The notes under the pieces are model-generated. The model did no database searches and was not told the DNA's origin. It worked only from the letters and a program-made list of their open reading frames with translations. A program made the translations under genes and the position numbers. A stretch of DNA of 64,000 bases from Lysinibacter cavernae (lineage in GTDB: Bacteria > Actinomycetota > Actinomycetes > Actinomycetales > Microbacteriaceae): contig NZ_JAAMOX010000003.1 in assembly GCF_011758565.1 (NCBI RefSeq), forward strand, positions 124,001 through 188,000, in the 5' to 3' direction. The first letter of the stretch is position 1, and the number at the start of each line of letters is the position of its first letter. Shown here piece by piece: positions 8,392-17,084 of this stretch.

Positions 8392-9480
8392 ATGAGCGAG
8401 ACCCGCGTGCAGGACCCGGTGCAAGACCCAGCACCTGAGCACAACGTGGCCGGGCTTCAGGGCCAAGCACCGCACGAACCAACGCCATTGCCCGAGGGCA
8501 ACGGTGACGGCACGCAGACGCTACCCCCGGCATCCGCCACCACACCAGGTCTCCCCGCACAGGGGCGAACCAAGCGCCGCCTAGGAGACCTGCTCTACTC
8601 CGGTATTTCTCGTACGGCAGGCATTCTCATCCTTGTCACGCTTGCCGCGGTAGCGATCTTCTTGATCGCGCAGAGCATCCCGGCCCTCCTGACAGACCCA
8701 GAACTCTTGAAGGGCACCCCAACAAGTTTCTGGGCCTACGTCGCTCCACTCGCCTTCGGAACCGTTTGGGTCGCGGCGCTCGCGTTGCTGTTTGCCCTCC
8801 CGGTCGCCATTGGCATTGCACTGTTCATCTCGCACTACGCGCCCCGTAAACTCGCGGCCGGCCTCGGCTATCTCATCGATCTGCTCGCCGCGGTTCCCTC
8901 CGTCGTGTTTGGCCTCTGGGGCATCAAAGTTCTTGCCCCAGCAGTTCAGCCCATTTATGTGTGGCTGACCGAGAATATGGGCTGGTTTCCGCTGTTTGCT
9001 GGTCCGGCATCCGGAACCGGGCGCACGATCCTGACCGTTGCCATTGTGCTCGCTGTCATGATCCTGCCGATCATCACGGCGCTCTGCCGCGAAGTCTTCC
9101 TCCAGACACCGGTTCTTCACGAAGAGGCAGCCCTTGCGCTTGGCGCCACACGCTGGGAAATGATCCGGATGGCCGTCCTTCCCTTCGGCCGCGCCGGCAT
9201 CGTCTCAGCATCAATGCTTGGGCTCGGCCGCGCGCTCGGAGAGACCATGGCGGTTGCTATGGTGCTCTCCCCCGCGGTTGTCATCAACTTCCTCCTGCTC
9301 ACCTCAACAAACCCAACGACCATTGCCGCAAACATCGCGCTGAACTTCCCAGAGGCGTTTGGGCTCAACGTCAACGCGCTCATCGCGACCGGCCTCGTGC
9401 TGTTTGTCATTACGCTGCTCGTCAACTCGATCGCGCGCATCATCGTCAACCGCCGTAAAGCATTCTCGGGAGCCAACTAA
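8392..9480 (+). CDS. pstC: Phosphate ABC transporter permease PstC
   Basis: This inner-membrane permease of the phosphate importer has 362 residues. A long polar N-terminus (about 1-70, rich in Pro and Gln) precedes the first membrane segment. The binding-protein-dependent permease domain shows DLLAAVPSVVFGLWGI and the EAA loop HEEAALALGATRWEMIRM, which contacts PstB. The ATG at 8392 follows AAAGGCACCAAAAGCG. It ends two bases before pstA. The extended N-terminus is longer than in E. coli PstC, but such tails are common in actinobacteria. Confidence 0.95.
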   Translation: MSETRVQDPVQDPAPEHNVAGLQGQAPHEPTPLPEGNGDGTQTLPPASATTPGLPAQGRTKRRLGDLLYSGISRTAGILILVTLAAVAIFLIAQSIPALLTDPELLKGTPTSFWAYVAPLAFGTVWVAALALLFALPVAIGIALFISHYAPRKLAAGLGYLIDLLAAVPSVVFGLWGIKVLAPAVQPIYVWLTENMGWFPLFAGPASGTGRTILTVAIVLAVMILPIITALCREVFLQTPVLHEEAALALGATRWEMIRMAVLPFGRAGIVSASMLGLGRALGETMAVAMVLSPAVVINFLLLTSTNPTTIAANIALNFPEAFGLNVNALIATGLVLFVITLLVNSIARIIVNRRKAFSGAN

Positions 9481-9482
9481 TC

Positions 9483-10613
9483 ATGACGACCGCTACGCTT
9501 CACCTCACCAAGGCGGCCAGCAATCCGCTCACCGCGGGAAAGCTCCCCCGTTGGGCTCCCTGGGTGCTTCTGGCCTCAAGCCTCCTTGTCTCAGCCTTAC
9601 TTTTCCTCCTCGTCAGCGTCGCCTCAGGGGTTGACGCTCCTGCGGACGACGCCGCAACAGGTTCAACGGCTGGCGGTGGCGTCAATCTCTTTGGGATCGC
9701 CGTCGTTGCTGCCGTGCTTTATACCGTGCTCATCGTTGTGTTTGCGTGGCTGGCCGAGGGCCGTCGTCGCGCAGTTGACCGACTGATGACCACCCTCATA
9801 GTGGGTGCCTTCCTGCTCGCGCTCGTGCCGCTCATCTCGCTGCTCTGGACGGTTGTTGCCGGCGGTCTCGCCCGCTTTGACGTCAGCTTCTTCAGCAACT
9901 CGATGCGCAACGTCACCGGCGAGGGTGGGGGAGCAATCCACGCCATCATGGGAACGCTTGAGATTACCGGGCTCGCAGCCCTCATCTCGGTCCCGATCGG
10001 CTTGTTCACCTCGATCTACCTCGTTGAATACGGCCGCGGCTGGCTCGCAAAGGCGATTACATTCTTCGTTGACGTCATGACGGGCATCCCGTCGATCGTT
10101 GCTGGTCTCTTCGCCTTCGCCCTGTTTGCCATCTTCTTTGGGCCTGGGGTTCGCATGGGCTTCGGCGGGGCGGTCGCACTTTCGGTGCTTATGATCCCCG
10201 TCGTCGTCCGCTCGTCGGAAGAGATGCTCAAGCTCGTGCCAAACGAACTGCGTGAGGCAAGCTACGCGCTCGGCGTACCAAAATGGCTAACCATCTCAAA
10301 GGTGGTGCTCCCAACGGCCGTCGCCGGTATCACCACTGGCGTCATGATCTCAATCTCACGCGTCATCGGCGAGACCGCTCCCCTGCTCATCATCGCCGGC
10401 TTCACAACGAGCATGAACTACAACATGTTCGACGGCCCAGTAATGACGCTCCCCGTGTTTGTCTACAACTCCTACGCAAACCCTGGAACCGATGTTGGGG
10501 CATACCTCGACCGGGCGTGGGCAGGGGCGCTCACCCTCATCGTGATCGTCATGCTGCTCAACCTGGGCGCGCGACTCATCGCCAAAGCATTTTCCCCGAA
10601 GCTCGCGCGCTAG
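9483..10613 (+). CDS. pstA: Phosphate ABC transporter permease PstA
   Basis: PstA pairs with PstC to form the phosphate channel. The 376-residue protein has an N-terminal hydrophobic segment ([20 protein letters not shown]), a second hydrophobic pair near 65-120, and the permease domain with [19 protein letters not shown]. The EAA loop [19 protein letters not shown] binds PstB. The ATG at 9483 comes two bases after the pstC stop, indicating one transcript. It is followed after 50 bases by pstB on the same strand. Confidence 0.95.
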   Translation: MTTATLHLTKAASNPLTAGKLPRWAPWVLLASSLLVSALLFLLVSVASGVDAPADDAATGSTAGGGVNLFGIAVVAAVLYTVLIVVFAWLAEGRRRAVDRLMTTLIVGAFLLALVPLISLLWTVVAGGLARFDVSFFSNSMRNVTGEGGGAIHAIMGTLEITGLAALISVPIGLFTSIYLVEYGRGWLAKAITFFVDVMTGIPSIVAGLFAFALFAIFFGPGVRMGFGGAVALSVLMIPVVVRSSEEMLKLVPNELREASYALGVPKWLTISKVVLPTAVAGITTGVMISISRVIGETAPLLIIAGFTTSMNYNMFDGPVMTLPVFVYNSYANPGTDVGAYLDRAWAGALTLIVIVMLLNLGARLIAKAFSPKLAR

Positions 10614-10663
10614 CACCGGCGCGTACAGACCTTTTACCGAACCAACCACAGTCAAGGACTACC

Positions 10664-11443
10664 GTGTCAAAGCGAATCGAAGTTTCCAACCTCAACGTGT
10701 TCTACTCGTCATTCCTGGCGGTTGAGGATGTGTCGTTGACCATCAACCCCCGCAGCGTGACCGCATTCATCGGCCCGAGTGGCTGCGGCAAGTCGACGCT
10801 GCTTCGCACGCTCAACCGGATGCACGAGGTCATCCCAGGAGCACGCGTCGACGGCGAGGTACTCGTCGACGGTAACAACCTCTACGGCGACGGGGTTGAC
10901 CCCGTGCTTGTCCGACGCCAGGTTGGCATGGTGTTCCAGCGCCCAAACCCATTCCCGACCATGTCGATCCGTGAAAACGTGCTCGCCGGTGTGCGGCTCA
11001 ACAACCGCAAGATCTCGAAGTCGGATGCGGAAGACCTCGTCGAATCATCCCTCGGCGGCGCAAACCTGTGGAACGAGGTCAAGGACCGTCTTGATAAGCC
11101 AGGCTCTGGCCTCTCAGGCGGCCAGCAGCAGCGCCTGTGCATCGCACGCGCTATTGCGGTCTCCCCCGATGTCCTCCTGATGGACGAGCCGTGTTCAGCG
11201 CTCGATCCCATCTCGACCCTCGCGATCGAAGACCTTATCGAGAACCTCAAGAAGGACTACACGATTGTCATCGTGACCCACAACATGCAGCAGGCTTCGC
11301 GCGTATCCGACCGCACCGCGTTCTTCAACATTGCAGGAACGGGCAAGCCAGGCAAGCTCATCGAGTACGACGACACCACGACGATCTTCTCGAGCCCCTC
11401 TGTTCAGGCAACTGAAGACTACGTGTCTGGTCGCTTCGGCTAA
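10664..11443 (+). CDS. pstB: Phosphate ABC transporter ATP-binding protein PstB
   Basis: PstB hydrolyses ATP to drive phosphate import through PstCA. The 259-residue length is standard. Motifs are complete: Walker [11 protein letters not shown]-loop [13 protein letters not shown], signature [15 protein letters not shown], Walker [14 protein letters not shown] and H-loop VTHNM. GTG at 10664 is the start, because the open frame upstream overlaps pstA and has no family sequence. No phoU follows; the operon ends at a strong hairpin. Confidence 0.96.
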   Translation: MSKRIEVSNLNVFYSSFLAVEDVSLTINPRSVTAFIGPSGCGKSTLLRTLNRMHEVIPGARVDGEVLVDGNNLYGDGVDPVLVRRQVGMVFQRPNPFPTMSIRENVLAGVRLNNRKISKSDAEDLVESSLGGANLWNEVKDRLDKPGSGLSGGQQQRLCIARAIAVSPDVLLMDEPCSALDPISTLAIEDLIENLKKDYTIVIVTHNMQQASRVSDRTAFFNIAGTGKPGKLIEYDDTTTIFSSPSVQATEDYVSGRFG

Positions 11444-11463
11444 CCCCTCCACTCGTGGGGCGC

Positions 11464-11509
11464 AAAAAGGCTCGTGGGGTGCGAAATTTCGCGCCCCACG
11501 AGCCTTTTT
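11464..11509. terminator. Bidirectional 23-bp hairpin terminator after pstB
   Basis: The 46-base inverted repeat runs from AAAAAGGCTCGTGGGG to CCCCACGAGCCTTTTT with GCGAAATTTCGC at its centre; only one G-T pair (11480/11493) breaks symmetry. The flanking A and T runs let it work on both strands. A partial copy of its arm, CTCGTGGGGCGC, lies directly before it at 11453-11464. Confidence 0.9.
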
Positions 11510-11804
11510 GCACCCCGCGAGCGATGGTGTCTCAGGGCACAAAAAACCGAACCACAGAAACGCCTCTCGGCGGAAGGCCGCTCGAAGCGGCAATTTTTGG
11601 AGCCCGGGGTTACTGTGATTCGGCAGCACTTAGTTTAGCGGATGCTGCAGAGTGCGCAAACTCAGCTGGGCAAGAGTCGCAAGCGCAGGAAAAGGCATCC
11701 GATCCTCAGTGATACTTTTGTCCGAGTTCAATAGTCATCGCTATTTTAACGTTGGTTAGCGCTCTATCAAAAGCGAACCTCAGTTCTGTGTAGCATGGGG
11801 AATC
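11510..11804. other. Non-coding stretch upstream of the orphan gene
   Basis: This 295-base stretch shows no convincing gene. It contains a small hairpin around GGCCGCTCGAAGCGGC (about 11577-11592) followed by TTTTT, which could be a second terminator, and a TGTGTAGCAT sequence near 11787-11796 that could serve as an extended -10 for the following gene. Base composition falls from left to right. Confidence 0.35.
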
Positions 11805-12461
11805 ATGAGCAACCCGGCAGAGTATCTTCTGAACTTCTTTCAACTTAACTCGCGAGATCAACACCGATGGCCGTTGCGACCTTTGCTGGAAGCTTGCAAT
11901 GCAATCGACGATGATTTGGCTACCCGCAATCAACTGGGAGCGTCAACGGATTCATTTCGGAAAGTCACCCAATACGTAGGGACGGCGCTCTACGAAAAAG
12001 CGACTAAGGATCTCCAGCGAATCGAAACCGCTGGAACTGGCGGACGATGCACGATCGACGGGCCATTGCGGGATCTGTTGGGAGTACTCGCCACTCAGAT
12101 CACGCCTAGGGCGATACTCAACGATGAAGCCAGCGCATGCGTTGTATCACTTATTCAGTCAGTAAAGGAGACCATTCGCATAGACAGTTCGCTTCCAAAC
12201 GAACTGAAATTCTATATGCTGCAAACGATTACCTCGCTTGAACTGGAGTTGGATAAAACGGCACTCTATGGTGACTTCAGCGTCGAAGACGCGCTAATGC
12301 GGCTTTTCGGGTTAATCCGCCGAGCCGAAGAAACCAGTGAGAAACCCGAAGCTTGGCGCAAAGTCTGGGTAGATTGGGGTATTCCCATCGTTCAAGGGAT
12401 GATCGTGAATACGCCACAGTTCCTATTGGGCGCAGCTAGCCTGCTCGCAATTACGAGTTAG
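11805..12461 (+). CDS. Hypothetical protein, orphan, possible C-terminal membrane segment
   Basis: I do not recognise this 218-residue protein. It is predicted mostly helical. The N-terminus reads MSNPAEYLLNFFQL, and the C-terminus has a moderately hydrophobic stretch (IPIVQGMIVNTPQFLLGAAS) that may be a membrane anchor. GC is lower than in neighbours: 28 of 60 bases in 12121-12180. It stands alone between the pst terminator and a gene on the other strand, with its own short leader. These points suggest an acquired accessory gene. No function is proposed. Confidence 0.65.
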   Translation: MSNPAEYLLNFFQLNSRDQHRWPLRPLLEACNAIDDDLATRNQLGASTDSFRKVTQYVGTALYEKATKDLQRIETAGTGGRCTIDGPLRDLLGVLATQITPRAILNDEASACVVSLIQSVKETIRIDSSLPNELKFYMLQTITSLELELDKTALYGDFSVEDALMRLFGLIRRAEETSEKPEAWRKVWVDWGIPIVQGMIVNTPQFLLGAASLLAITS

Positions 12462-12519
12462 GACAAATCAACCCAAGTCAGTCTGTTTCAAAACAAAGTG
12501 TGTGGGCATCGCTGCCGAC

Positions 12520-13176
12520 TTAGTCGAGCGAGCCGCTCCGCCACAACCCCGCGACCGAGCGGAAGTCATCGGCAAAGGTTCCGTAGCGCAGCGCCCGCGT
12601 CGTGAAGGTCTGCGCGAGGTCAGGGTTGGTCTCGCTCGCATCATCCGCAAGCGACACGTACCCTGCCCTCATAACCTTCGAGAACGCGGATGCGCGGTCA
12701 AATGCCGTCGCGAGGTCTCCGTGGAACACCCCGCGCAGTATCTGGTCACAGAGGGCAGAGATCTCTTCTGGGCCGGTTGGCGCGGCTGCACCGGCAACTA
12801 TAGGGTCGATGGTCGTGAGCACTTCAGAGCCACGCTGGTAAGCGAAGCTCGTTGCGACCGGGTCTTGCCGCACGACGGCCCGCACGAGGTATACGCGCCA
12901 CAGGGCACCAGGCAGCGACCGTGCGCTTGCCTGCGACCACAGCTGTGCAATGTCTCCGAGGCCTCCGTCGGTGTCGGCAACAAGCATCCGGTCGATAATG
13001 TTCTGCGCAACCGTTTCTCGGTGCGCGCTTGAGCGCACTCGGTCGAGCAGCGCCCATGCGGTGTCGCGCGCAAGGCTGTAGTGCACTGCTGGATCTTCCG
13101 CTCCCCACAGTGCATCAAATTCGCCGGCCGGTCGAAGCACCGGGCGAAACGCTGTGCGGTTGGAATCGTCTGACAA
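12520..13176 (-). CDS. Conserved hypothetical protein
   Basis: The 218-residue soluble protein is helical with no clear motif. It begins MSDDSNRTAFRPVLRPAGEF and contains ARDTAWALLDRVRSSAHRE and LPGALWRVYLVRAVVRQDP. Codon use and GC match the core genome, unlike the convergent orphan gene 58 bases away. It reads away from the tRNA-Lys gene. I believe similar proteins occur in other Microbacteriaceae, but no function is known to me and none can be read from the sequence. Confidence 0.7.
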   Translation of the reverse strand: MSDDSNRTAFRPVLRPAGEFDALWGAEDPAVHYSLARDTAWALLDRVRSSAHRETVAQNIIDRMLVADTDGGLGDIAQLWSQASARSLPGALWRVYLVRAVVRQDPVATSFAYQRGSEVLTTIDPIVAGAAAPTGPEEISALCDQILRGVFHGDLATAFDRASAFSKVMRAGYVSLADDASETNPDLAQTFTTRALRYGTFADDFRSVAGLWRSGSLD

Positions 13177-13345
13177 TGCTGCTCCCCTGCTGGTTGGTCT
13201 ACGCGCTGATAGCCCGTCAAGACTAGTTCAGATACACACAAGACGCAGCCGATGACGCCAAATCTTCAGCGATCTCACCGGCTACAAACGTGACACGCGT
13301 GCCGATTAAGTACTTGGCACCATTTCAGGGTAAGTTAGTCGAGTC

Positions 13346-13418
13346 GGGCCTGTAGCTCAGTTGGTAGAGCATCGGACTTTTAATCCGCGGGTCGCGGGTT
13401 CGAGCCCCGCCGGGCCCA
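13346..13418 (+). tRNA. tRNA-Lys (anticodon TTT)
   Basis: This is a complete cloverleaf: acceptor GGGCCTG/CGGGCCC, D arm GCTCAGTTGGTAGAGC, anticodon loop CTTTTAA with TTT at 13379-13381, and T arm GCGGG-TTCGAGC-CCCGC. The discriminator is A and the CCA end is not encoded, as is usual in actinobacteria. A terminator follows ten bases later. Confidence 0.97.
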
Positions 13419-13427
13419 CATCATAAG

Positions 13428-13467
13428 CACCCGATCAGACGAGCAATCGCCTGGTCGGGTGTTTTTT
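13428..13467 (+). terminator. Rho-independent terminator after tRNA-Lys
   Basis: CACCCGATCAG (13428-13438) pairs with CTGGTCGGGTG (13451-13461) through a 12-base loop and is followed by TTTTTT. There is one G-T pair in the stem. Confidence 0.9.
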
Positions 13468-13582
13468 GTCGTGCGCCAGAGATCAGAATTGTCACAGATC
13501 CACCGACCGACGGGCCCCGAGGTGCATCTGCGACCAAACTGTCGTGCGGTGGACGCCGCTCGCGGCCCAACGACAGGAGTAG

Positions 13583-13657
13583 ACGCGGCGGCAGGATTCG
13601 AACCTGCGGCTGTCCAGCGTATGAAACCGGTCCCTTGGGCCACTCGGGCACGCCGCG
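13583..13657 (-). tRNA. Atypical tRNA with CAT anticodon (identity unclear)
   Basis: On the minus strand a full cloverleaf can be drawn: acceptor CGCGGCG/CGCCGCG, T8 G9, D arm CCC-(11)-GGG, anticodon arm CCGGT-TTCATAC-GCTGG with CAT at 13623-13621, short variable region ACAGCC, and T arm GCAGG-TTCGAAT-CCTGC. Position 73 is T and no CCA is encoded. The D arm (TGCCCGAGTGGCCCAAGGGA) resembles serine-type class II tRNAs, but the long variable arm is absent. It could be an isoleucine tRNA whose C34 becomes lysidine, a methionine tRNA, or a non-canonical tRNA. C1-G72 pairing argues against an ordinary initiator. Confidence 0.7.
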
Positions 13658-13802
13658 ATATCAACTACGGTAAGCCCTTCGCTTTCACGCCTCAACAGGT
13701 TGTGACAAGGGATTGCGGCAGGTTGCGCGGCATTACCCATGGTTTCCGTCGGTTACAGGCCTGGCAACGTTCACGCGCCGCATGATCCGCTGGCAGCCGC
13801 TG

Positions 13803-15362
13803 CTACAGCGAGGTATCAGAGAGTTTCCGTACCCGCATCACGACGATGCCAACAACAATCGCGGTCACAACAGCGATCAACACAATTCCTGTGAGCGGGG
13901 CACCAACCGAAACGAGCAGAGTGACGGTTGCACCGAGGATCGCGATGAGGACGGCATCCGATTGCCAGAGCAGCACGTTGAGGATAGAAACATCGCCAAC
14001 GGGCGTTGGCACTGGCATCCTCAGCACCATTGGTAGGGGCCCCTTTGCCGCGTCACTGAGCCGCACGAGCGTCCAGAGCACGGCGAGCAACGACCACCAG
14101 AGGAAGAGCGAAGTGGATGCCCCCGCGAGCGCAGCGGCGAGATACACCCCGATGCTGCCAAGCACGAGGGTTCCGGCAAGAGGCACAACGCAGCTCGCTC
14201 GGAGGAGCCGTCCGATTGTGCACCCAAACAGGGTCGAGGCCCCCGACGCGGCGGCCCCGTGGCGGAGCCCATCGGCCAAGGAACCGGCCGCGGCGTATCC
14301 AAGCGCGGAGGCAACAAGAAGCCCAGCCCAGCGGACCCCCTCGGGAGCACCTGCCGATACCGAGAGCAGGAATCCGGCCGCTACGAGGACGCTTGCGCTC
14401 ACGATGAGACGTTGAGGAAACCGAAGGAGCGCGACGGCGTCTCGCTGAATCACTACGGCCCAAAATGGGCCTGTCATCCCTATTTTGAGCCGGCGGCCTG
14501 CCGTTGGCGGAGGGCGGAGGCGCCCGACCGCTGCCGCGATATCGCCACTGCCAGCGAGCATTCCGGCGAGCTGCCAGCGACGCGCTTGGGCTGCAAGACC
14601 GCTTCTGCCAAGGCCGTTCAGCAGCCAGAACGAGCCGAGGAACGTCACCGTCGCGATCACACAGAGCGTGACGACCGCGGCCCACGCAACCGGTTGTTCG
14701 CTGAGCCCTGCAAGGTCAGCCCACAGCGCACCAGGAAGAAAAAACGGGGTAACCGCCCACGACTCACCTGCGAGTACGGAAGCGATGGCAACCATGCAAG
14801 CGGCTATGGCGAGCAGACCCGCAGCCCACGAGGGAAGGCGCTGCCCGATCAGCCACACGACCGACAGCAGCAAGCCAACGGAGACGGCACCGAGCATCCA
14901 CCTGGCAACGGTCTCCGGTCCAGCACCAAACTCAAGGCCGGCGGCGACTGCCAGAAGGGCCGCCACAACCACGATCACCGCGGTAAGCCAGGCAGTAGAA
15001 GTCAGGTATGACCGGCGAAGGCTCAGCCAACGAGGAAGTGGGCTTGCAGCGAGGAACTCAACCTGGTCTGGGCGGGGAACGACCGGACCACGAGTCTTGC
15101 CGAGCAACAGCAATACACCGGCCAACCCGATGACAACCGCACTGACAACGCCGGGGGCTAATGGTGATTGCAGTCCCGCCGCAACCGCTGGGCTCACAAG
15201 CCCTAACACGATGGCCCTCACCACGGACGAGCCCGCAATTGCGGCCGCCAGGATGCCAACGTAGACGTAGTACGCCATGTCTGCGATGGAAGGGCGTCCG
15301 GCGCGAGCAGCCACGACGGATCGGGCAGCTCGGAGCGCGCGGCGGTCGGCGGCGAAGGTCAC
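13803..15362 (-). CDS. Multi-spanning membrane protein, probable ABC transporter permease subunit
   Basis: The 519-residue protein has about 10-12 hydrophobic segments, for example VVSAVVIGLAGVLLLLG and AWLTAVIVVVAALLAVAA, with a polar loop near 265-295 (AAVGRLRPPPTAGRRLKIG). No solute-specific motif is seen. It starts at GTG 15362, and its first codon overlaps the stop of the upstream ATPase gene (GTGA), which strongly indicates that the two form one transporter. The direction and substrate are unknown; an exporter with the ABC-2 type layout is plausible because no binding protein is present. Confidence 0.7.
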   Translation of the reverse strand: MTFAADRRALRAARSVVAARAGRPSIADMAYYVYVGILAAAIAGSSVVRAIVLGLVSPAVAAGLQSPLAPGVVSAVVIGLAGVLLLLGKTRGPVVPRPDQVEFLAASPLPRWLSLRRSYLTSTAWLTAVIVVVAALLAVAAGLEFGAGPETVARWMLGAVSVGLLLSVVWLIGQRLPSWAAGLLAIAACMVAIASVLAGESWAVTPFFLPGALWADLAGLSEQPVAWAAVVTLCVIATVTFLGSFWLLNGLGRSGLAAQARRWQLAGMLAGSGDIAAAVGRLRPPPTAGRRLKIGMTGPFWAVVIQRDAVALLRFPQRLIVSASVLVAAGFLLSVSAGAPEGVRWAGLLVASALGYAAAGSLADGLRHGAAASGASTLFGCTIGRLLRASCVVPLAGTLVLGSIGVYLAAALAGASTSLFLWWSLLAVLWTLVRLSDAAKGPLPMVLRMPVPTPVGDVSILNVLLWQSDAVLIAILGATVTLLVSVGAPLTGIVLIAVVTAIVVGIVVMRVRKLSDTSL

Positions 15363-15994
15363 TGTCCGGCCAGGGTCAGCGTCTCGTCAGCGATACCGTT
15401 GACAAGCTGAGCGTTATGACTCGCGAAGATGACGGTCGAGCCTGCAGCTTTCCTCAGGTTCACGGCCGCAATAACGAGGCCTCGGCGATCGGCATCAAGG
15501 CGCTGCTCCGGCTCGTCGAGGATGAGCACGGCCGATGGCCGGACGAGCGCCGTTGCCAGCGAGAACAGCTGGGTCTGCCCTGACGAAAGCTCGTGCACAA
15601 ACCGCTGGGCAAGCAAGTCAATTCCCAACTCCGCCAAGACGCCGTCTGCGGCCTCATCGGCGGAAGACCCGAGTATCCCCCAGCTACTTGCGATAAATCT
15701 CAGCTGCTCGCGCAGGGTGAGGTCAGGGGCAATGGCGGGAAATCCGATCAGCGCACATACCTCGCGGCGAATAGCACGATTCTTCTCGTCAACGCGTGTG
15801 CCGCTCAAACGGATTGACCCCGTTGACGGCCGTTGAAATCCTGCAACCGTGCGGAGCAGTGTCGTTTTGCCAGCACCGTTTGCGCCTCGCACCGCGAGCG
15901 CTTGCCCTTCGTCAACGGTGAAGGAGACGGGAGCAAGCAGAGATTGTCCGTCGACCGTCACAGACACGTTTGCTGCTTCGATCATCGTGGCCAT
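15359..15994 (-). CDS. ABC transporter ATP-binding protein
   Basis: The 211-residue ATPase has Walker A GANGAGKTT, signature LSSGQTQLFSL (SSGQ in place of SGGQ), Walker B AVLILDEPEQRLD and H-loop FASHN. The ATG at 15994 (MATMIEAANVSV) was taken because upstream codons add no family sequence; the frame is open to 16039. It is coupled to the membrane protein gene by a four-base overlap. It resembles small exporter ATPases of the CcmA type, which fits an ABC-2 exporter. The substrate is unknown. Confidence 0.85.
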   Translation of the reverse strand: MATMIEAANVSVTVDGQSLLAPVSFTVDEGQALAVRGANGAGKTTLLRTVAGFQRPSTGSIRLSGTRVDEKNRAIRREVCALIGFPAIAPDLTLREQLRFIASSWGILGSSADEAADGVLAELGIDLLAQRFVHELSSGQTQLFSLATALVRPSAVLILDEPEQRLDADRRGLVIAAVNLRKAAGSTVIFASHNAQLVNGIADETLTLAGQ

Positions 15995-16106
15995 AACTTC
16001 ATCATGACACAGCATGTTCCTCGAGAGGCATTTGGTCATCCCTTCTGGGTGGTGACATTCGAACTGGCCGGGGTCAGCATGGAAGTCCTACCACTCGGAG
16101 GCGATC

Positions 16107-17063
16107 ATGACAGACATCCTTCTTCCTTCCTGGAACGACACCGCGACGAAGCGGCGCATCCTCGACTTTCTCGCACAGGTCACAACAGGACCCGACGCGG
16201 TGCCCGTTGAGCAACGCATTGCGGTATTCGATAATGACGGCACGCTCTGGACTGAAAAGCCAATGCCAACGCAGCTGCATTTCATCATCATGCAATGGGC
16301 GGAGGCGGCAAGGCGGGACCCTTCCTTGGCCGAAGAACAGCCGTATAAGGCGGTGGTCTCCGGGGACTACTCGTGGCTTGGCAAGGCTGTTGAAAAGCAT
16401 TATGAGGGCGACGATGACGACCTTCATGTCTTGGTGAAGGCCATCGTCGCGTCGACGGCGGGGGTGGATGTTGGGGCCTACGCAAAAGCGGTCGCCACGT
16501 TCTACCGCGAGCAGCAGCATCCTGTGCTCAAACGCCCCTATCGCGATACCGTGTATCGGCCGATGGTTGAACTGCTGAGGGCACTCGAAAGCCACGATTT
16601 TACGTGTTTCATTGTTTCCGGCGGAGACCGAGATTTCATGCGTCCAATGACAACGGAGTACTACGGAATCCCACCGGAACGAGTGATTGGCTCAGCAGTT
16701 GGCCTCACCTGGTCCGATGACGGCCAACACACGGGCGTGCGATACGGCAATTCGTTCTCGTTTATGGATGACGGGCCAGAAAAGCCGGTCCGCATCTGGA
16801 GCAGAATCGGCAGAGCCCCCATCTTCGCAGCTGGCAACTCAAACGGCGACGTGGCAATGCTGCGCTATGCGACCAGCGGCCCACTTGGCCTTGGAATCGT
16901 GGTTCGCCACGACGATTCAAGCGACCGAGGTGACGTGGCGTACACCTCGGGGGCAGAGGAAGTGATCGCAGCAGCCGCAACGCATAACTGGGTGTCTGTG
17001 AGCGTCAAGGATGACTGGAACGAGGTCTTTCGGGGGAATGCGTCGGCGTTCTCAGACGACTAA
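16107..17063 (+). CDS. HAD-superfamily phosphatase
   Basis: This 318-residue HAD hydrolase has all four motifs: I FDNDGTLW with Asp42 as nucleophile and Asp44 as acid/base, II Ser171 in VSGGDRDF, III Lys226 in GPEKPVRI, and IV GNSNGD ending at Asp248. The large insert between motifs I and II (about 50-165) is a helical cap. The family hydrolyses phosphomonoesters; the substrate cannot be told from sequence. The ATG at 16107 follows CGGAGGCGATC. No signal peptide is seen, so it is probably cytoplasmic. It is convergent with the SpoIIM-like gene, 21 bases away. Confidence 0.85.
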   Translation: MTDILLPSWNDTATKRRILDFLAQVTTGPDAVPVEQRIAVFDNDGTLWTEKPMPTQLHFIIMQWAEAARRDPSLAEEQPYKAVVSGDYSWLGKAVEKHYEGDDDDLHVLVKAIVASTAGVDVGAYAKAVATFYREQQHPVLKRPYRDTVYRPMVELLRALESHDFTCFIVSGGDRDFMRPMTTEYYGIPPERVIGSAVGLTWSDDGQHTGVRYGNSFSFMDDGPEKPVRIWSRIGRAPIFAAGNSNGDVAMLRYATSGPLGLGIVVRHDDSSDRGDVAYTSGAEEVIAAAATHNWVSVSVKDDWNEVFRGNASAFSDD

Positions 17064-17084
17064 GGCCCAACGCCTTTGGCGACG

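Noticed and set aside
13608-13613. Long variable arm for a serine tRNA
   Set aside because: Only six bases lie between anticodon and T arms, so a class II tRNA is excluded.
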